A DNA stretch of 64,000 nucleotides from Mycobacterium sp. 852002-10029_SCH5224772 (GCF_001667315.1 NZ_LZHT01000085.1:1-64000), one strand, 5' to 3'. Counted from the first letter of the stretch, positions 8,511 through 17,453 are shown. Notes: generated from the sequence alone by a model not told the origin. Made by a program: numbers and translations.

Positions 8511-8837
8511 TCACCACCACCAGTTCACCCAGTGCTGGGGGTGGGCCCAATAGCCACCGCCATGGCCCCAGCCACCGTGGCCCCAGCCGCCGTTCCCCCA
8601 GCCGTTCCCCCAGCCGCCATGTCCCCGACCATCATGGCCACCCCAGCCGTGACCGCCGGGGCGGTCCGGAATGAAGCCCGGACCGCTGTGCGGCCCAGCA
8701 CTGGCGAAACTTGTGGAGGGACCTGGGACGGGGGCGGCCTGAGCCACCGGGGCGCCGCCGAACAGCAGCGCGCCTGCCACCGCTCCGGCGCCCACAACAG
8801 CCGCGGCCGCGCCGCGTGGCGATAGTGACGAAATCAT
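8511..8837 (-). CDS. Small exported Gly/His/Trp-rich protein
   Basis: A 108-residue protein with a Sec-type signal peptide: an Arg near residue 8, a hydrophobic core AAAVVGAGAVAGALLFGG, and an AQA-AP cleavage site near residue 34. The mature part opens with a Pro/Ser stretch, then a low-complexity region of GGWGNGWGNGGWGHGGWGHG type, and ends HWVNWWW. The ATG at 8837 is preceded by AAAGGAG at 6 nt. The codons of the repeat make a quasi-repetitive DNA stretch at 8530-8650. No enzyme fold is visible; a surface or wall-associated role, or metal binding by His residues, is conceivable but unsupported. Confidence 0.7.
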   Translation of the reverse strand: MISSLSPRGAAAAVVGAGAVAGALLFGGAPVAQAAPVPGPSTSFASAGPHSGPGFIPDRPGGHGWGGHDGRGHGGWGNGWGNGGWGHGGWGHGGGYWAHPQHWVNWWW

Positions 8838-9388
8838 CGGCGCTCCTTTCAAAGATTTGGTATCGATGCTTAGAACGCTAGCCCGACATTTCTCAGCGAA
8901 CAAGCGAATTCGGCGAATATCCCGTGTGAATTGCGCAACAATGCCTCGAATGCAGGCGAATGTATGACGCATTCATCCATGCGTATTTCCGCAATTCATT
9001 TATCCGCAAGTACTGATTAGAGGCGGCCGTATTGGCTCATCGATGCAGCTAACGACCGCTCTACTGATGTACTGGCCCGCTACCCGCGTATCTACTGACG
9101 TCACACTTTGCGTAACTGCATATCCACTGAGTCCCGGTCAAATGGCTGCACATAGGTCCGCTGACGAATGTAGCCATCCCCCGCCTTTCCGTCGCACAGC
9201 TATGCTTTACAATTTGCTCTTCACCTGCACTCGGAGGCGTGGAATCGCGCACAAATCCGCCGGCGCCCACCCGGGCCGTCCGCGGCCCGGCGACGCGACT
9301 TACGCTGGCGTCGGTGAGAGAATCAGTATTGACACACAGGCGACCAGCGCTGATCTACTGATTCGCACTCACGGAGGAAGACACCGAA
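8838..9388. other. 550-bp intergenic region with a candidate promoter
   Basis: This region separates the exported Gly-rich protein (leftward) from the DNA-binding-like gene (rightward) and is distinctly less GC-rich around 8860-9220. A TTGACA at 9329-9334 lies about 55 bp before the 9389 start, with a weak GATCTA-like -10 17 nt later, so it may be the promoter of that gene. I see no conserved ORF in the rest. Confidence 0.4.
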
Positions 9389-9751
9389 GTGAACTTCAAG
9401 CCCAGCCCCAACGGACCCGGCGCCGGCTCCTTTCGCGCCCCCACCCCGTCCGCCGGCCCCTCCGGAGACGCCGCCCCGACCGAGCGCCTCAGCCTCGGGC
9501 AGCCACGCGGCCAGCGGGTAGCCGGCCAGCCGTCGGCCGACCAGGCGGGGCGCACCCAGCGAACCCGCCGGACCGTCGACCTGGCGGCGGCGACCCACCG
9601 GGCCCTCGACATCTGGCAGCGCGAAGCGGCCGACCGGCTGGGCGTCGCCCGGGTGACCGGACAAGAGGTGCTGACCGCGCTGATCGACCAACTGCTGGTC
9701 GACCCGAAGCTGACGGCCCAGATCACCCGGGCCATCAAAGATCGCCGCTGA
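9389..9751 (+). CDS. Small protein with ribbon-helix-helix-like C-terminus
   Basis: A 120-residue protein from a GTG with GGAGGAAG upstream. Residues 1-55 are Pro/Gly/Ala-rich and probably disordered. Residues about 58-120 (RRTVDLAAATHRALDIWQRE, then a helix-rich VTGQEVLTALIDQLLVDPKL) resemble an RHH DNA-binding or antitoxin/ParG-like fold: a beta strand with alternating residues followed by two helices. No toxin partner is adjacent. It ends 2 bp from the convergent fadD2 stop. The function is unproven. Confidence 0.65.
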   Translation: MNFKPSPNGPGAGSFRAPTPSAGPSGDAAPTERLSLGQPRGQRVAGQPSADQAGRTQRTRRTVDLAAATHRALDIWQREAADRLGVARVTGQEVLTALIDQLLVDPKLTAQITRAIKDRR

Positions 9752-9753
9752 GG

Positions 9754-11445
9754 TTAGTCGATCTCCATTTCGCGCAGCTCGCGCTTGAGGACCTTGCCCG
9801 TGGGGTTGCGCGGCAGTTCGTCGAGGAAGACGACCTCCCGCGGCACCTTGTAGCGGGCCAGATGGTCGCGCACGTAGTGCTTGACCGTGTCCTCGTCGAG
9901 GTCGGCGCCGTCCTTTTTCACCACGAAGGCGCGCAGGCGGTGGCCCCATTCCTTGTCGTCGACGCCGATCGCGGTGGCCTCCACGACGTCCGGGTGCCCG
10001 GTGATGAGGTCCTCGACCTCGGCCGGGAAGACGTTTTCGCCGCCGGAGACGATCATCTCGTCGTCGCGCCCGCTGATGTAGAGCAGACCGTTCTCATCGA
10101 AGTAGCCGACGTCGCCGGAGGACAGCAGCCCGTCGATGACCTGCTTCTTGCCCCCGCCGGTGTAGCCCTCGAACGGGAAGGCGTTGCCGACGAAGATGCG
10201 ACCGACCTCGCCTTGCGGCAGTTCCTTGCCGTTGTCGTCGTAGATCTTGACGCGCACGCCCTTGACGACCGGCCCCACGGTCGATGAGTTGTACTCCAGA
10301 TGCTTGGGCTCGGCGATGGTCGCAAAGGCGATCTCGGTCGAGCCGTACATGTTGTAGATCACCGGGCCGAGGTCCTTGAGCGACCGTTCCGCGAGGTCGG
10401 CCCCCAGCGCCGAGCCCGACACGAACACGATCTTCAGGCTGGACAGGTCGGGCTTAGAGTCCATCTTCTCGACGGCTTCGAGGATCCGCGACAACATCAC
10501 CGGGACGACGACCATCGCGGTCACCTTGTACTTCTCGATGTCCTGCAGCACCAGCGGCGGCTTGAACTTCCGGCGCAACACCAGCGTCGAGCCCAGGAAC
10601 ATCGCGATCGTGCCGTGCAGATAACCCAGCGCGTGGAACATCGGCGCAGGCAGCGACGTCACCTCGCCGGCCTTGAACGGGACGTGCGACAGGATTCCGC
10701 CGACCGGCGCCAAGGTCGGCGGAGTACTGCGGTTCGCGCCCTTGGGAGTCCCGGTGGTCCCGCTGGTCAAGATGATGATCGATGCGTGCCTGGCCGTCTT
10801 GGGGGCGGGGTCTTTGCTGCTCCGCTGGATCAGGTCGGCCAGCGTTTCGTCGGCGCTGCCGGACGGCTCGTCACTGTCCGGGTTGGTCCCGAGCGCCCGC
10901 AGCTTGCCCAGCTCCGGAGAGGCCTTGCTGACCGCCTTGGAGTACTCGTCGTCGTAGATGATCAGCTTGGCGCCCTCACGCTCGGACACCTCTTTGATCT
11001 GCGGACCGGAGAATTCGCTGTTGAGCAGGATGATGCGGGCACCGACCCGCGCGGCCCCGTAGTTGGCGATCAGGAACCACCGAGAGTTGCGGGCCAGGAT
11101 GGCGATGCCGTCGCCGCCCTTGACGCCCTTGTCGATCAACCCGTTGGCCACCGCGTGCGCCGCCTCGTCGAGTTCCCGGTAGGAGAATTCGCCGTCTTCG
11201 TCGATGCACGCCGCTCGGTCGGGGTGGCGCCTCGCGTTGAGGGAGGGCAGCATGCCGAACTCGCCCCATTTGTAGATGTCGGCGGCCATCGCGGCGTAGT
11301 TCTGCGGCGGCTCGATTCGGAACGCGCCCGACTCGAAGATTTTGCGCACGTAGTGCAGTTCGGCGGAGCCGCGCTCGACGTACTGGTGCAGTTTCGCGGC
11401 GGCCTGAGCGGGCAGGCCGAGGAGGTTAGGCATGGAATCCACCAT
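9754..11445 (-). CDS. fadD2: Fatty-acyl-CoA ligase FadD2
   Basis: A 563-residue ANL-superfamily acyl-CoA synthetase, which activates fatty acids via acyl-AMP to acyl-CoA. Motifs are the P-loop ILTSGTTGTPKGANRS (about 220-235), the YGSTEIAFA adenylation motif, the hinge SGRDDEMIVSGGENVFP and the C-terminal Lys in NPTGKVLKREL. The start is taken as MVDSMPNLLG (ATG at 11445); a second ATG at 11433 is equally possible, since neither has a strong ribosome site. It is divergent from the LigD-like gene and matches Rv0270 by length and position. The preferred chain length cannot be read from sequence. Confidence 0.88.
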   Translation of the reverse strand: MVDSMPNLLGLPAQAAAKLHQYVERGSAELHYVRKIFESGAFRIEPPQNYAAMAADIYKWGEFGMLPSLNARRHPDRAACIDEDGEFSYRELDEAAHAVANGLIDKGVKGGDGIAILARNSRWFLIANYGAARVGARIILLNSEFSGPQIKEVSEREGAKLIIYDDEYSKAVSKASPELGKLRALGTNPDSDEPSGSADETLADLIQRSSKDPAPKTARHASIIILTSGTTGTPKGANRSTPPTLAPVGGILSHVPFKAGEVTSLPAPMFHALGYLHGTIAMFLGSTLVLRRKFKPPLVLQDIEKYKVTAMVVVPVMLSRILEAVEKMDSKPDLSSLKIVFVSGSALGADLAERSLKDLGPVIYNMYGSTEIAFATIAEPKHLEYNSSTVGPVVKGVRVKIYDDNGKELPQGEVGRIFVGNAFPFEGYTGGGKKQVIDGLLSSGDVGYFDENGLLYISGRDDEMIVSGGENVFPAEVEDLITGHPDVVEATAIGVDDKEWGHRLRAFVVKKDGADLDEDTVKHYVRDHLARYKVPREVVFLDELPRNPTGKVLKRELREMEID

Positions 11446-11490
11446 ATGTGACGTCCGTCTCAGCACGGCCAGAAATTCTGGCGAATTAAC

Positions 11491-12789
11491 ATGAACCGCA
11501 TGACCCGTCCGGTTTTGCTGGAGGTGGCCGGGCACGAGGTCACCGTCACCCATCCGGACAAGGTCGTGTTCCCCCGCGTGGACGGCCACAAAACATCCGG
11601 CCCCCACACCAAGCTCGACCTGGTCCGCTATTACCTGTCCGTGGCCGACGGCGCGCTTCGCGGTGTGGCCGGGCGCCCGATGATCCTGAAGCGCTTCGTC
11701 AAGGGCATCTCGGAAGAGGCGGTGTTCCAGAAGCGCGCGCCGGCGAAACGGCCGGGCTGGGTCGACGTCGCCGAACTCCGTTACGCGCGAGGCACTTCCG
11801 CGGCGGAGGCCGTCATCCGCGACGCCGCGGGGCTGGCCTGGGCGGTCAACTTGGGCTGCATCGACCTCAACCCGCACCCGGTGCTCGCCGACGACCTCGA
11901 TCATCCCGACGAACTGCGCGTCGACCTGGATCCGATGCCCGGGGTCTCCTGGCGGCGCATCGTGGACGTCGCGCTGGTGGCCCGCGAGGTGCTCGAGGAC
12001 TACGGGCTGACCGCGTGGCCGAAGACGTCCGGGTCGCGCGGCTTTCACATCTACGCCCGCATCGCCCGGTGCTGGGAGTTTCGCCAGGTGCGGCTGGCCG
12101 CGCAGACCGTCGCCCGGGAGGTGGAGCGGCGGGTGCCCGAGGCGGCGACCAGCCGGTGGTGGAAGGAAGAACGCGAGGGCGTGTTCGTCGACTTCAACCA
12201 GAACGCGAAGGACCGCACGGTCGCGTCGGCGTACTCGGTGCGCGCGACCCCCGACGCCCGAGTCTCGACGCCGCTGCAGTGGGACGAGGTCGCCGACTGC
12301 CGGCCCGAGGCGTTCACGATCGACACCGTGCCCGGCCGGTTCGCCGACATGGGTGACCCCTGGGCGGGCATGGAGGACGCGGTCGGCTCACTCGACCGGC
12401 TGCTGGTGCTTGCCGAGGAAATGGGGCCCCCCGAGCGCGCGCCGAAGGGGTCGGGCAAGCGCCGCGACGGCGTTAGCGGCCGGCGCCAATCCTCGATGCC
12501 GCTGATCGAGATCGCCCGCACCAAAACCAAGGACGAGGCGATGGCGGCGCTGGACACCTGGCGCGACCGCTATCCGGCAGTGGCCGGCCGATTGGAGCCG
12601 GCCGACGTCCTCGTCGACGGCATGCGCGGGCCCAGCTCGATCTGGTATCGGATCCGGATCAACCTGCAGCACGTCCCCGAAGAACAGCGGCCACCGCAGG
12701 AAGAGCTGATCGCCGACTACAGCCCCTGGAGAAAGGAGGGGAAAAAGGAGGGGCGAAATGACGACGGCGAGCAGCAGCCGTCGAACTAG
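11491..12789 (+). CDS. Stand-alone LigD-type polymerase (Prim-Pol) domain protein
   Basis: A 432-residue protein of the archaeo-eukaryotic primase family, as in the polymerase domain of NHEJ ligase LigD; corresponds to Rv0269c. The metal-binding acidic pair is seen in LRVDLDPMPGVSW (about residue 145), with the SGSRGFHIYARI nucleotide-binding block at about 180 and the third carboxylate in VDFNQNAKDRTVASAYS (about 235). Neither a ligase nor a phosphoesterase domain is fused. The C-terminal tail after about 410 is Lys/Glu-rich. It probably acts in gap filling or primer synthesis during repair. Its stop overlaps the convergent narU stop by 4 bp. Confidence 0.85.
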   Translation: MNRMTRPVLLEVAGHEVTVTHPDKVVFPRVDGHKTSGPHTKLDLVRYYLSVADGALRGVAGRPMILKRFVKGISEEAVFQKRAPAKRPGWVDVAELRYARGTSAAEAVIRDAAGLAWAVNLGCIDLNPHPVLADDLDHPDELRVDLDPMPGVSWRRIVDVALVAREVLEDYGLTAWPKTSGSRGFHIYARIARCWEFRQVRLAAQTVAREVERRVPEAATSRWWKEEREGVFVDFNQNAKDRTVASAYSVRATPDARVSTPLQWDEVADCRPEAFTIDTVPGRFADMGDPWAGMEDAVGSLDRLLVLAEEMGPPERAPKGSGKRRDGVSGRRQSSMPLIEIARTKTKDEAMAALDTWRDRYPAVAGRLEPADVLVDGMRGPSSIWYRIRINLQHVPEEQRPPQEELIADYSPWRKEGKKEGRNDDGEQQPSN

Positions 12790-14177
12790 ATCCCCACCCG
12801 CGTGACCGCGTTGTGCTTGCGCAGGTAGCAGTACCAGGTGACGCCCAGCAGGGCGAGGAAGAACGCGACGTAGAACCGCAGCGCCGGTTCGATGCTGCCG
12901 AACTGCGACTTCGACCAGGCGTAGGCGAGCGGCACGATGAACCCGCCGAAGGCGCCGACCGCCGAAATGACGCCCAACGCACCCGCGGCCTGTCGGCGCA
13001 TCTGCACCATGGTGTCGGGATCGCCGCCGGCCAGCTCGCCCTTGATCTTGAAGATCCGCGAAATCATCCGGTAGGTCGAACCATTGCCGATGCCCGTGGC
13101 GACGAACAAGAACATGAAACTCCCGAAGAACGTCGGCAGGTTGACCGCCCGCACGGACCACAGCGCCGCCGCCGCCCCGATGGCGAGCAGCACGAAGCTG
13201 ACGGCGGTGAGGCGCGCCCCGCCGATCCGGTCGGCCAGCTTGCCGCCGAGGGGCCGGATCACCGATCCGATCGCGGCCCCGAGGAAGGCCCAGGTCAGCG
13301 CGATATCACCGCGGCCGAACACCGTCTTGAGCAGGGTCGGGAAGGCGGCCGAGTAGCCGATGAAGGACCCGAACGTGCCGATGTACAGCAACGACATGAC
13401 CCAGGTATCGGCATGGCGCAGCGACTGCCACACGGGCTTCACATCGGCCTTGGCTTCGGTCAGGTTGTTCATGAACAGCAACGCGCAGACGGCGGCCACG
13501 ACGGCCAGCGGCACGTAGCACAGTCCGGCGCGGGACAGGGCCACCCCGCCACCGGCGATGACGATGGGCGGGATGATCTTCTGCACGACGGCGACGCCGA
13601 CGTTGCCGCCGGCGGCGTTCAGGCCCAGCGCCCAACCCTTGTCCTTCTCCGGGTAGAAGAAGGAGATGTTGGCCATCGACGAGGCGAAGTTGCCACCGCC
13701 GAAGCCGGCCGTCGCGGCGATCGCCACCAGGACCCCGAACGGGATGCCGGGATGGCTCACCGCCCAGGTCAACAGCAGGCAGGGGATCAGCAGCAGCGCC
13801 GCCGAGATGGTCGTCCAGTTGCGGCCACCGAAAATCGGGACCGCGAACGTGTACGGCAGCCGCAGGAAGGCGCCGACACCGCTGGGGACGGCGACCAGGC
13901 ACAACGCCTGGCTGGCGGTCAGCGCCCAGCCGGACGCGGCGGGCAGCCCGTGCGGGCCGGCGGTCATCTGCACCACGACGATGCTCCACAACATCCACAC
14001 GCTGAACCCGACGTGCTCGGCGAAGATCGAGAAGATCAGGTTGCGGCGCGCGATCGCCCTGCCGGTCGTCTCCCAGAACTCGGGGTCTTCGGGCCGCCAG
14101 TCGTCGATCCAGTGCCGTCCTGCGGGGCGCTCGCGCGTCGGCGCGGGCTGCGCTGCCGGGCTGATGGTCGTGGTCAT
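12786..14177 (-). CDS. narU: Nitrate/nitrite transporter (NarU-like MFS)
   Basis: A 463-residue major-facilitator protein with 12 predicted helices. The nitrate/nitrite-porter signature is present as GFGGGNFASSMANISFFYPE (about 165-185), followed by the GLNAAGGNVGVA stretch; a second NNP-like block GGKLADRIGGARL occurs in the C-half. The N-terminal IDDWRPEDPEFWETTGRAIARR is also typical. It moves nitrate or nitrite across the plasma membrane. The ATG at 14177 has GGGAG about 10 nt upstream. It belongs to the nitrogen cluster shared with narK3 and nirBD. The name follows remembered synteny with Rv0267. Confidence 0.85.
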   Translation of the reverse strand: MTTTISPAAQPAPTRERPAGRHWIDDWRPEDPEFWETTGRAIARRNLIFSIFAEHVGFSVWMLWSIVVVQMTAGPHGLPAASGWALTASQALCLVAVPSGVGAFLRLPYTFAVPIFGGRNWTTISAALLLIPCLLLTWAVSHPGIPFGVLVAIAATAGFGGGNFASSMANISFFYPEKDKGWALGLNAAGGNVGVAVVQKIIPPIVIAGGGVALSRAGLCYVPLAVVAAVCALLFMNNLTEAKADVKPVWQSLRHADTWVMSLLYIGTFGSFIGYSAAFPTLLKTVFGRGDIALTWAFLGAAIGSVIRPLGGKLADRIGGARLTAVSFVLLAIGAAAALWSVRAVNLPTFFGSFMFLFVATGIGNGSTYRMISRIFKIKGELAGGDPDTMVQMRRQAAGALGVISAVGAFGGFIVPLAYAWSKSQFGSIEPALRFYVAFFLALLGVTWYCYLRKHNAVTRVGI

Positions 14178-14441
14178 CTGATGGGACTCCCTGGGGGTTG
14201 CGGGGACGAGGCGCGCGGGTCAGCTTGGCGCCGGGCGGTGACCACTTGACGCTAAAGACGCACTGTTACCGGTCCGGGTGTGCGCGGTTACGTGGGCGAT
14301 ACGCAGAAATTGCACCGGCCCGTCCGCGTTTGTCAGAACTGCGCGACGCGAAGCCTCGACGCGGTGGAGGCGCGGTGCCGATGCGCGGCCAAAGCAGCGC
14401 GGCGATGCACTTGCGCGTGCGGAACGCGATACTCTCACGCG

Positions 14442-15446
14442 ATGCGACAGGGATGGAATCGACGGGGATTCTTGCAGCTCGCAGGGGCTTCCGGGGTCGC
14501 CGCGGTCACCGGGTTGTCGGCGCTGTCGGCGGGGTGCTCGTCACGGCAGTCGGCCCCCGGCGCCGGGCCGGGATCGGTGACCCTCACCCACCTGTTCGGC
14601 CAGACCGTCATCAAGGAACCGCCCAAGCGCGTCGTCAGCGCCGGCTATACCGAGCAGGACGACTTGCTCGCCGTCGGAGTGGTGCCCATCGCGGTGACCA
14701 ACTGGTTCGGTGACCAGCCGTTCGCGGTGTGGCCGTGGGCCGCGCCCAAGCTCGGCGGGGCGCAGCCCGTGGTGTTGAACCTGGACAACGGCATCCCGGT
14801 CGACCAGATCGCGGGCCTGAAACCGGACCTGATCGTGGCCGTCAACGCCGGCCTGGACGCCGACACGTATCAGAAACTGTCCGCGATCGCCCCGACCGTG
14901 CCGCAATCCGGCGGGGACGCCTTCTTCGAGCCGTGGAAGGAGCAGGCCACCGCCGTCGGCCAGGCGGTGTTCCAGGCGGACCAGATGAAGTCGTTGATCG
15001 ACGGTGTCGACCAGAAGTTCACCGATGTCGGGAAGAAGAATCCGCAGTGGACCGGTAAGAAAGCGCTGCTGATGCACGGCGCGCTGTGGCAGGGCACGGT
15101 CGTCGCCACCATGGCGGGCTGGCGCACCGACTTCCTGAATCAGATGGGGCTGGTCATCGCCGACAGCATCAAACCGTTCGGCACCGATCAGCGCGCCGTC
15201 ATCCCGCGTGACCACATCAAGTCGGTGCTCGATTCGGCCGACGTGGTGATCTGGACGACCCGGACCCCGGACGACCAGAAGGCCCTGCTGGCCGACCCCG
15301 AGGTGGCCGGGTCGCTGACCACCGCGCAGAACCGCCACATCTTCACCACCAAGGAGCAGGCCGGCGCGATCGCCTTCGCGTCACCGCTGAGCTACCCCCT
15401 CGTCGCCGACCAGTTGCCCCCGCTGATCACCAAAATCCTGGGCTAG
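14442..15446 (+). CDS. fecB2: Iron-siderophore-type periplasmic binding lipoprotein (FecB2-like)
   Basis: A 334-residue substrate-binding protein of the class III (FepB/BtuF) fold. The signal peptide MRQGWNRRGFLQLAGASG has a twin-arginine-like RRGFL motif and ends in the lipobox LSAGC, so it is probably a lipoprotein anchored outside the plasma membrane. The binding-protein core contains PPKRVVSAGYTEQDDLLAVG and IAGLKPDLIVAV. No permease or ATPase genes are adjacent, as in M. tuberculosis, so its transporter partner is elsewhere. The ligand (ferric siderophore, haem or cobalamin type) cannot be decided from sequence. Confidence 0.8.
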   Translation: MRQGWNRRGFLQLAGASGVAAVTGLSALSAGCSSRQSAPGAGPGSVTLTHLFGQTVIKEPPKRVVSAGYTEQDDLLAVGVVPIAVTNWFGDQPFAVWPWAAPKLGGAQPVVLNLDNGIPVDQIAGLKPDLIVAVNAGLDADTYQKLSAIAPTVPQSGGDAFFEPWKEQATAVGQAVFQADQMKSLIDGVDQKFTDVGKKNPQWTGKKALLMHGALWQGTVVATMAGWRTDFLNQMGLVIADSIKPFGTDQRAVIPRDHIKSVLDSADVVIWTTRTPDDQKALLADPEVAGSLTTAQNRHIFTTKEQAGAIAFASPLSYPLVADQLPPLITKILG

Positions 15447-15562
15447 CGCCCCGGCGGGCGCATCGCGGCTGTTTGAGCGTTTGCTAAGGCAGCTCTGGCA
15501 GTGCTCGAAAATCCGGTCGCCGCCCCTCGCACGAGCCCCGATCGCGGGGTTACCGTCGAGTA

Positions 15563-16237
15563 ATGAGCGTGACGGACCTTAGCGACGACCTGACCCGCGA
15601 CCTGCCCACAGAGCTGGCCGGCAACACGGTCCTGGACTACGGCGATCGAGCGCTGATGGTCCAATGTGGCAGTACCGCAGAGGTTTTGGCGTGGGCGGAC
15701 GCGCTGCGCTGCGAGCCGATACCGGGCGTGGTCGACGTCGTGCCGGCGGCCCGCACGGTGCTGGTCAAGCTGGACGGCCCCCGCCGCCAGGGTGTCATCC
15801 GCCGGCGGCTGCGCACCATGCACGTCACCGCCACGCACGCGGCGCCGTCCGAGCGGCGCGCCGACGTGGTGATCGACGTGGTCTACGACGGCCCCGACCT
15901 CGCCGAGGTCGCCGGCCACACCGGGCTGACCATCCCGCAGGTGATCGACGCGCACACCGCTAACCTGTGGCGGGTCGGATTCAGCGGATTCGCGCCCGGT
16001 TTCGCGTATCTGGTCGACGGCGACACCCGCCTGCGAGTGCCCCGGCGCCCCGAGCCGCGGACCGCCGTGCCGGCCGGATCCGTCGCCCTCGCCGGCGAAT
16101 TCAGCGCGATCTACCCGCGCCAGTCCCCCGGCGGCTGGCAACTCATCGGCCACACCGACGCGGTCCTGTGGGATCTGCAGCGCGCCGACCCGGCGCTGCT
16201 GATGCAGGGCATGTGGGTTCAGTTCCGGGCCGTCTAG
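15563..16237 (+). CDS. pxpB: 5-oxoprolinase subunit PxpB (KipI-like)
   Basis: A 224-residue allophanate-hydrolase subunit-1-type domain, matching Rv0264c. Key features are [13 protein letters not shown] near residue 30, [16 protein letters not shown] and the family hallmark [17 protein letters not shown] (about 140-155). With PxpA and PxpC it forms the prokaryotic ATP-dependent 5-oxoprolinase that opens pyroglutamate to glutamate; an alternative role of this fold is kinase inhibition. The ATG at 15563 is used. It is followed by the 53-bp repeat array and then pxpC in the same direction. No pxpA (LamB/YcsF) is in the window. Confidence 0.85.
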   Translation: MSVTDLSDDLTRDLPTELAGNTVLDYGDRALMVQCGSTAEVLAWADALRCEPIPGVVDVVPAARTVLVKLDGPRRQGVIRRRLRTMHVTATHAAPSERRADVVIDVVYDGPDLAEVAGHTGLTIPQVIDAHTANLWRVGFSGFAPGFAYLVDGDTRLRVPRRPEPRTAVPAGSVALAGEFSAIYPRQSPGGWQLIGHTDAVLWDLQRADPALLMQGMWVQFRAV

Positions 16238-16239
16238 GC

Positions 16240-16383
16240 CATGGCGATCGGGAAGCAGGTCGGAGGGCGACACCATGACCCGTGGCGATCGCGAGCGCGG
16301 CAGAGCCGGGCGAAGCGGGTCGACACCATGACCCGTGGCGATCGCGAGCGCGGCACAGCCGGGCGAAGCGGGTCGACACCATG
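16240..16383 (+). repeat. MIRU-like 53-bp tandem repeat array
   Basis: Two near-identical 53-bp units at 16269-16321 and 16322-16374, each starting GACACCATGACCCGTGGCG, differ at one visible base (cagag versus cacag). A partial third unit (16375-16383) runs to the pxpC ribosome site, and a shortened degenerate unit lies at 16240-16268. Position between two co-directional genes, unit length and embedded ATG/TGA overlaps fit mycobacterial interspersed repetitive units. Copy number is likely to vary between strains. Confidence 0.8.
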
Positions 16384-16398
16384 ACTAAGGAGGCAATC

Positions 16399-17316
16399 GT
16401 GGCAACCCTGGAGATCCTCCGCACCGGACCGTTCGCCGTCGTCGAAGACCTCGGCCGGCCGGGACTGGCCCACCTCGGCGTCAGCCGGTCCGGGGCCGCC
16501 GACCGGCGCGCACACAAGCTGGCCAACCGGCTGGTCGCCAACCCCGACGACCGCGCCACCGTGGAGGTGACGTTCGGCGGCTTCTCGGCCAGGGTCCGGG
16601 GCAGCGACGTCGACATCGCGGTGACGGGCGCCGACACCGATCCGACCGTCGACGGAATCAAGTTCGGCACCAATAGCATTCAGCACGTTCGCGACGGCCA
16701 GGTGATCTCCTTGGGTGCCCCGCGGGCGGGGCTGCGGAGCTACCTCGCGGTCCGCGGCGGCATCTGCGCGGAGCCGGTGCTGGGCTCGCGCAGCTACGAC
16801 GTGATGTCGGCCATCGGGCCGTCGCCACTGCAGGCCGGAGATCGGCTCCCGATCGGTGAGCCCACCGCGGACTATCCCGAGTTGGACCAGGCGCCGGTGG
16901 CGGCCATCACCGACACCGTCGTCGAACTGTCGGTGGTGCCCGGGCCCCGCGACGATTGGTTCGCCGATCCCGACGCGCTGGTGCACGCCGATTGGGTGGC
17001 ATCCGATCGCAGCGACCGGGTGGGAATGCGATTGGTCGGCCGCCCCCTGCAATGCCGCCACCCCGACCGGCAGCTGCCCAGTGAGGGTGCCACCCGCGGC
17101 GCAATCCAGGTGCCGCCCAATGGTTTACCGGTGATCCTGGGTCCGGATCACCCCGTCACCGGTGGCTATCCGGTGGTGGGCGTGGTGATCGACGAGGACG
17201 TCGACAAGATCGCCCAGGTGCGGCCCGGCCAGACGGTGCGGCTGCACTGGGCGCGGCCACGGATTCCGGTCGGTGCCGCGTCCGGCGCCGGTGTCGCGAG
17301 TTGGCCGTTCGGCTAA
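16399..17316 (+). CDS. pxpC: 5-oxoprolinase subunit PxpC (KipA-like)
   Basis: A 305-residue allophanate-hydrolase subunit-2-type protein, matching Rv0263c. Hallmarks are [29 protein letters not shown] N-terminus, [16 protein letters not shown] (about 30-45) and [20 protein letters not shown] near the C-terminus. It partners PxpB in 5-oxoproline ring opening. I prefer the GTG at 16399, which has AAGGAGG at 6-7 nt, over the ATG at 16381 supplied by the end of the repeat array; upstream ATGs also lie inside the repeats. The array therefore forms the whole pxpB-pxpC spacer. Confidence 0.85.
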   Translation: MATLEILRTGPFAVVEDLGRPGLAHLGVSRSGAADRRAHKLANRLVANPDDRATVEVTFGGFSARVRGSDVDIAVTGADTDPTVDGIKFGTNSIQHVRDGQVISLGAPRAGLRSYLAVRGGICAEPVLGSRSYDVMSAIGPSPLQAGDRLPIGEPTADYPELDQAPVAAITDTVVELSVVPGPRDDWFADPDALVHADWVASDRSDRVGMRLVGRPLQCRHPDRQLPSEGATRGAIQVPPNGLPVILGPDHPVTGGYPVVGVVIDEDVDKIAQVRPGQTVRLHWARPRIPVGAASGAGVASWPFG

Positions 17317-17357
17317 CGCAATTCCGACGGCGCCACCGGCGCTCGACTGTAGGACAG

Positions 17358-17385
17358 CTCACACTAACCCGCATGCCGGTGTGAG
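17358..17385. promoter_or_regulatory. Inverted repeat after pxpC
   Basis: CTCACAC (17358-17364) and GTGTGAG (17379-17385) form a perfect 7-bp inverted repeat with a 14-bp spacer, 42 bp after the pxpC stop and about 220 bp before narK3. It could be a weak terminator or a regulator site; nothing in the sequence separates these. Confidence 0.35.
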
Positions 17386-17435
17386 ATCACTTGGCGGCAG
17401 CCGATATTCGCGTCGACGACCGGCCCTTCAGGGAC

Positions 17436-17453
17436 TTACCAGATAACTGGTAA
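17436..17453. promoter_or_regulatory. Palindromic operator upstream of narK3
   Basis: TTACCAG-ATAA-CTGGTAA is a perfect 7-bp inverted repeat around 4 bp, 150 bp upstream of narK3. The size and symmetry fit a dimeric HTH repressor or activator. It does not obviously match the DosR or GlnR consensus as I remember them. The binding protein is unknown. Confidence 0.5.

Noticed and set aside
8530..8650. Short-period repeats suggestive of a CRISPR or VNTR array
   Set aside because: The periodicity comes from GGWG-type codons in a signal-peptide-bearing protein; repeats are imperfect, and there are no spacers of uniform length.
9043..10287. Open frame spanning the 9-kb gap and the antisense of fadD2
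   Set aside because: Low-complexity Arg/Pro translation crossing a real gene on each strand; the 9389 GTG gene and fadD2 explain the region.
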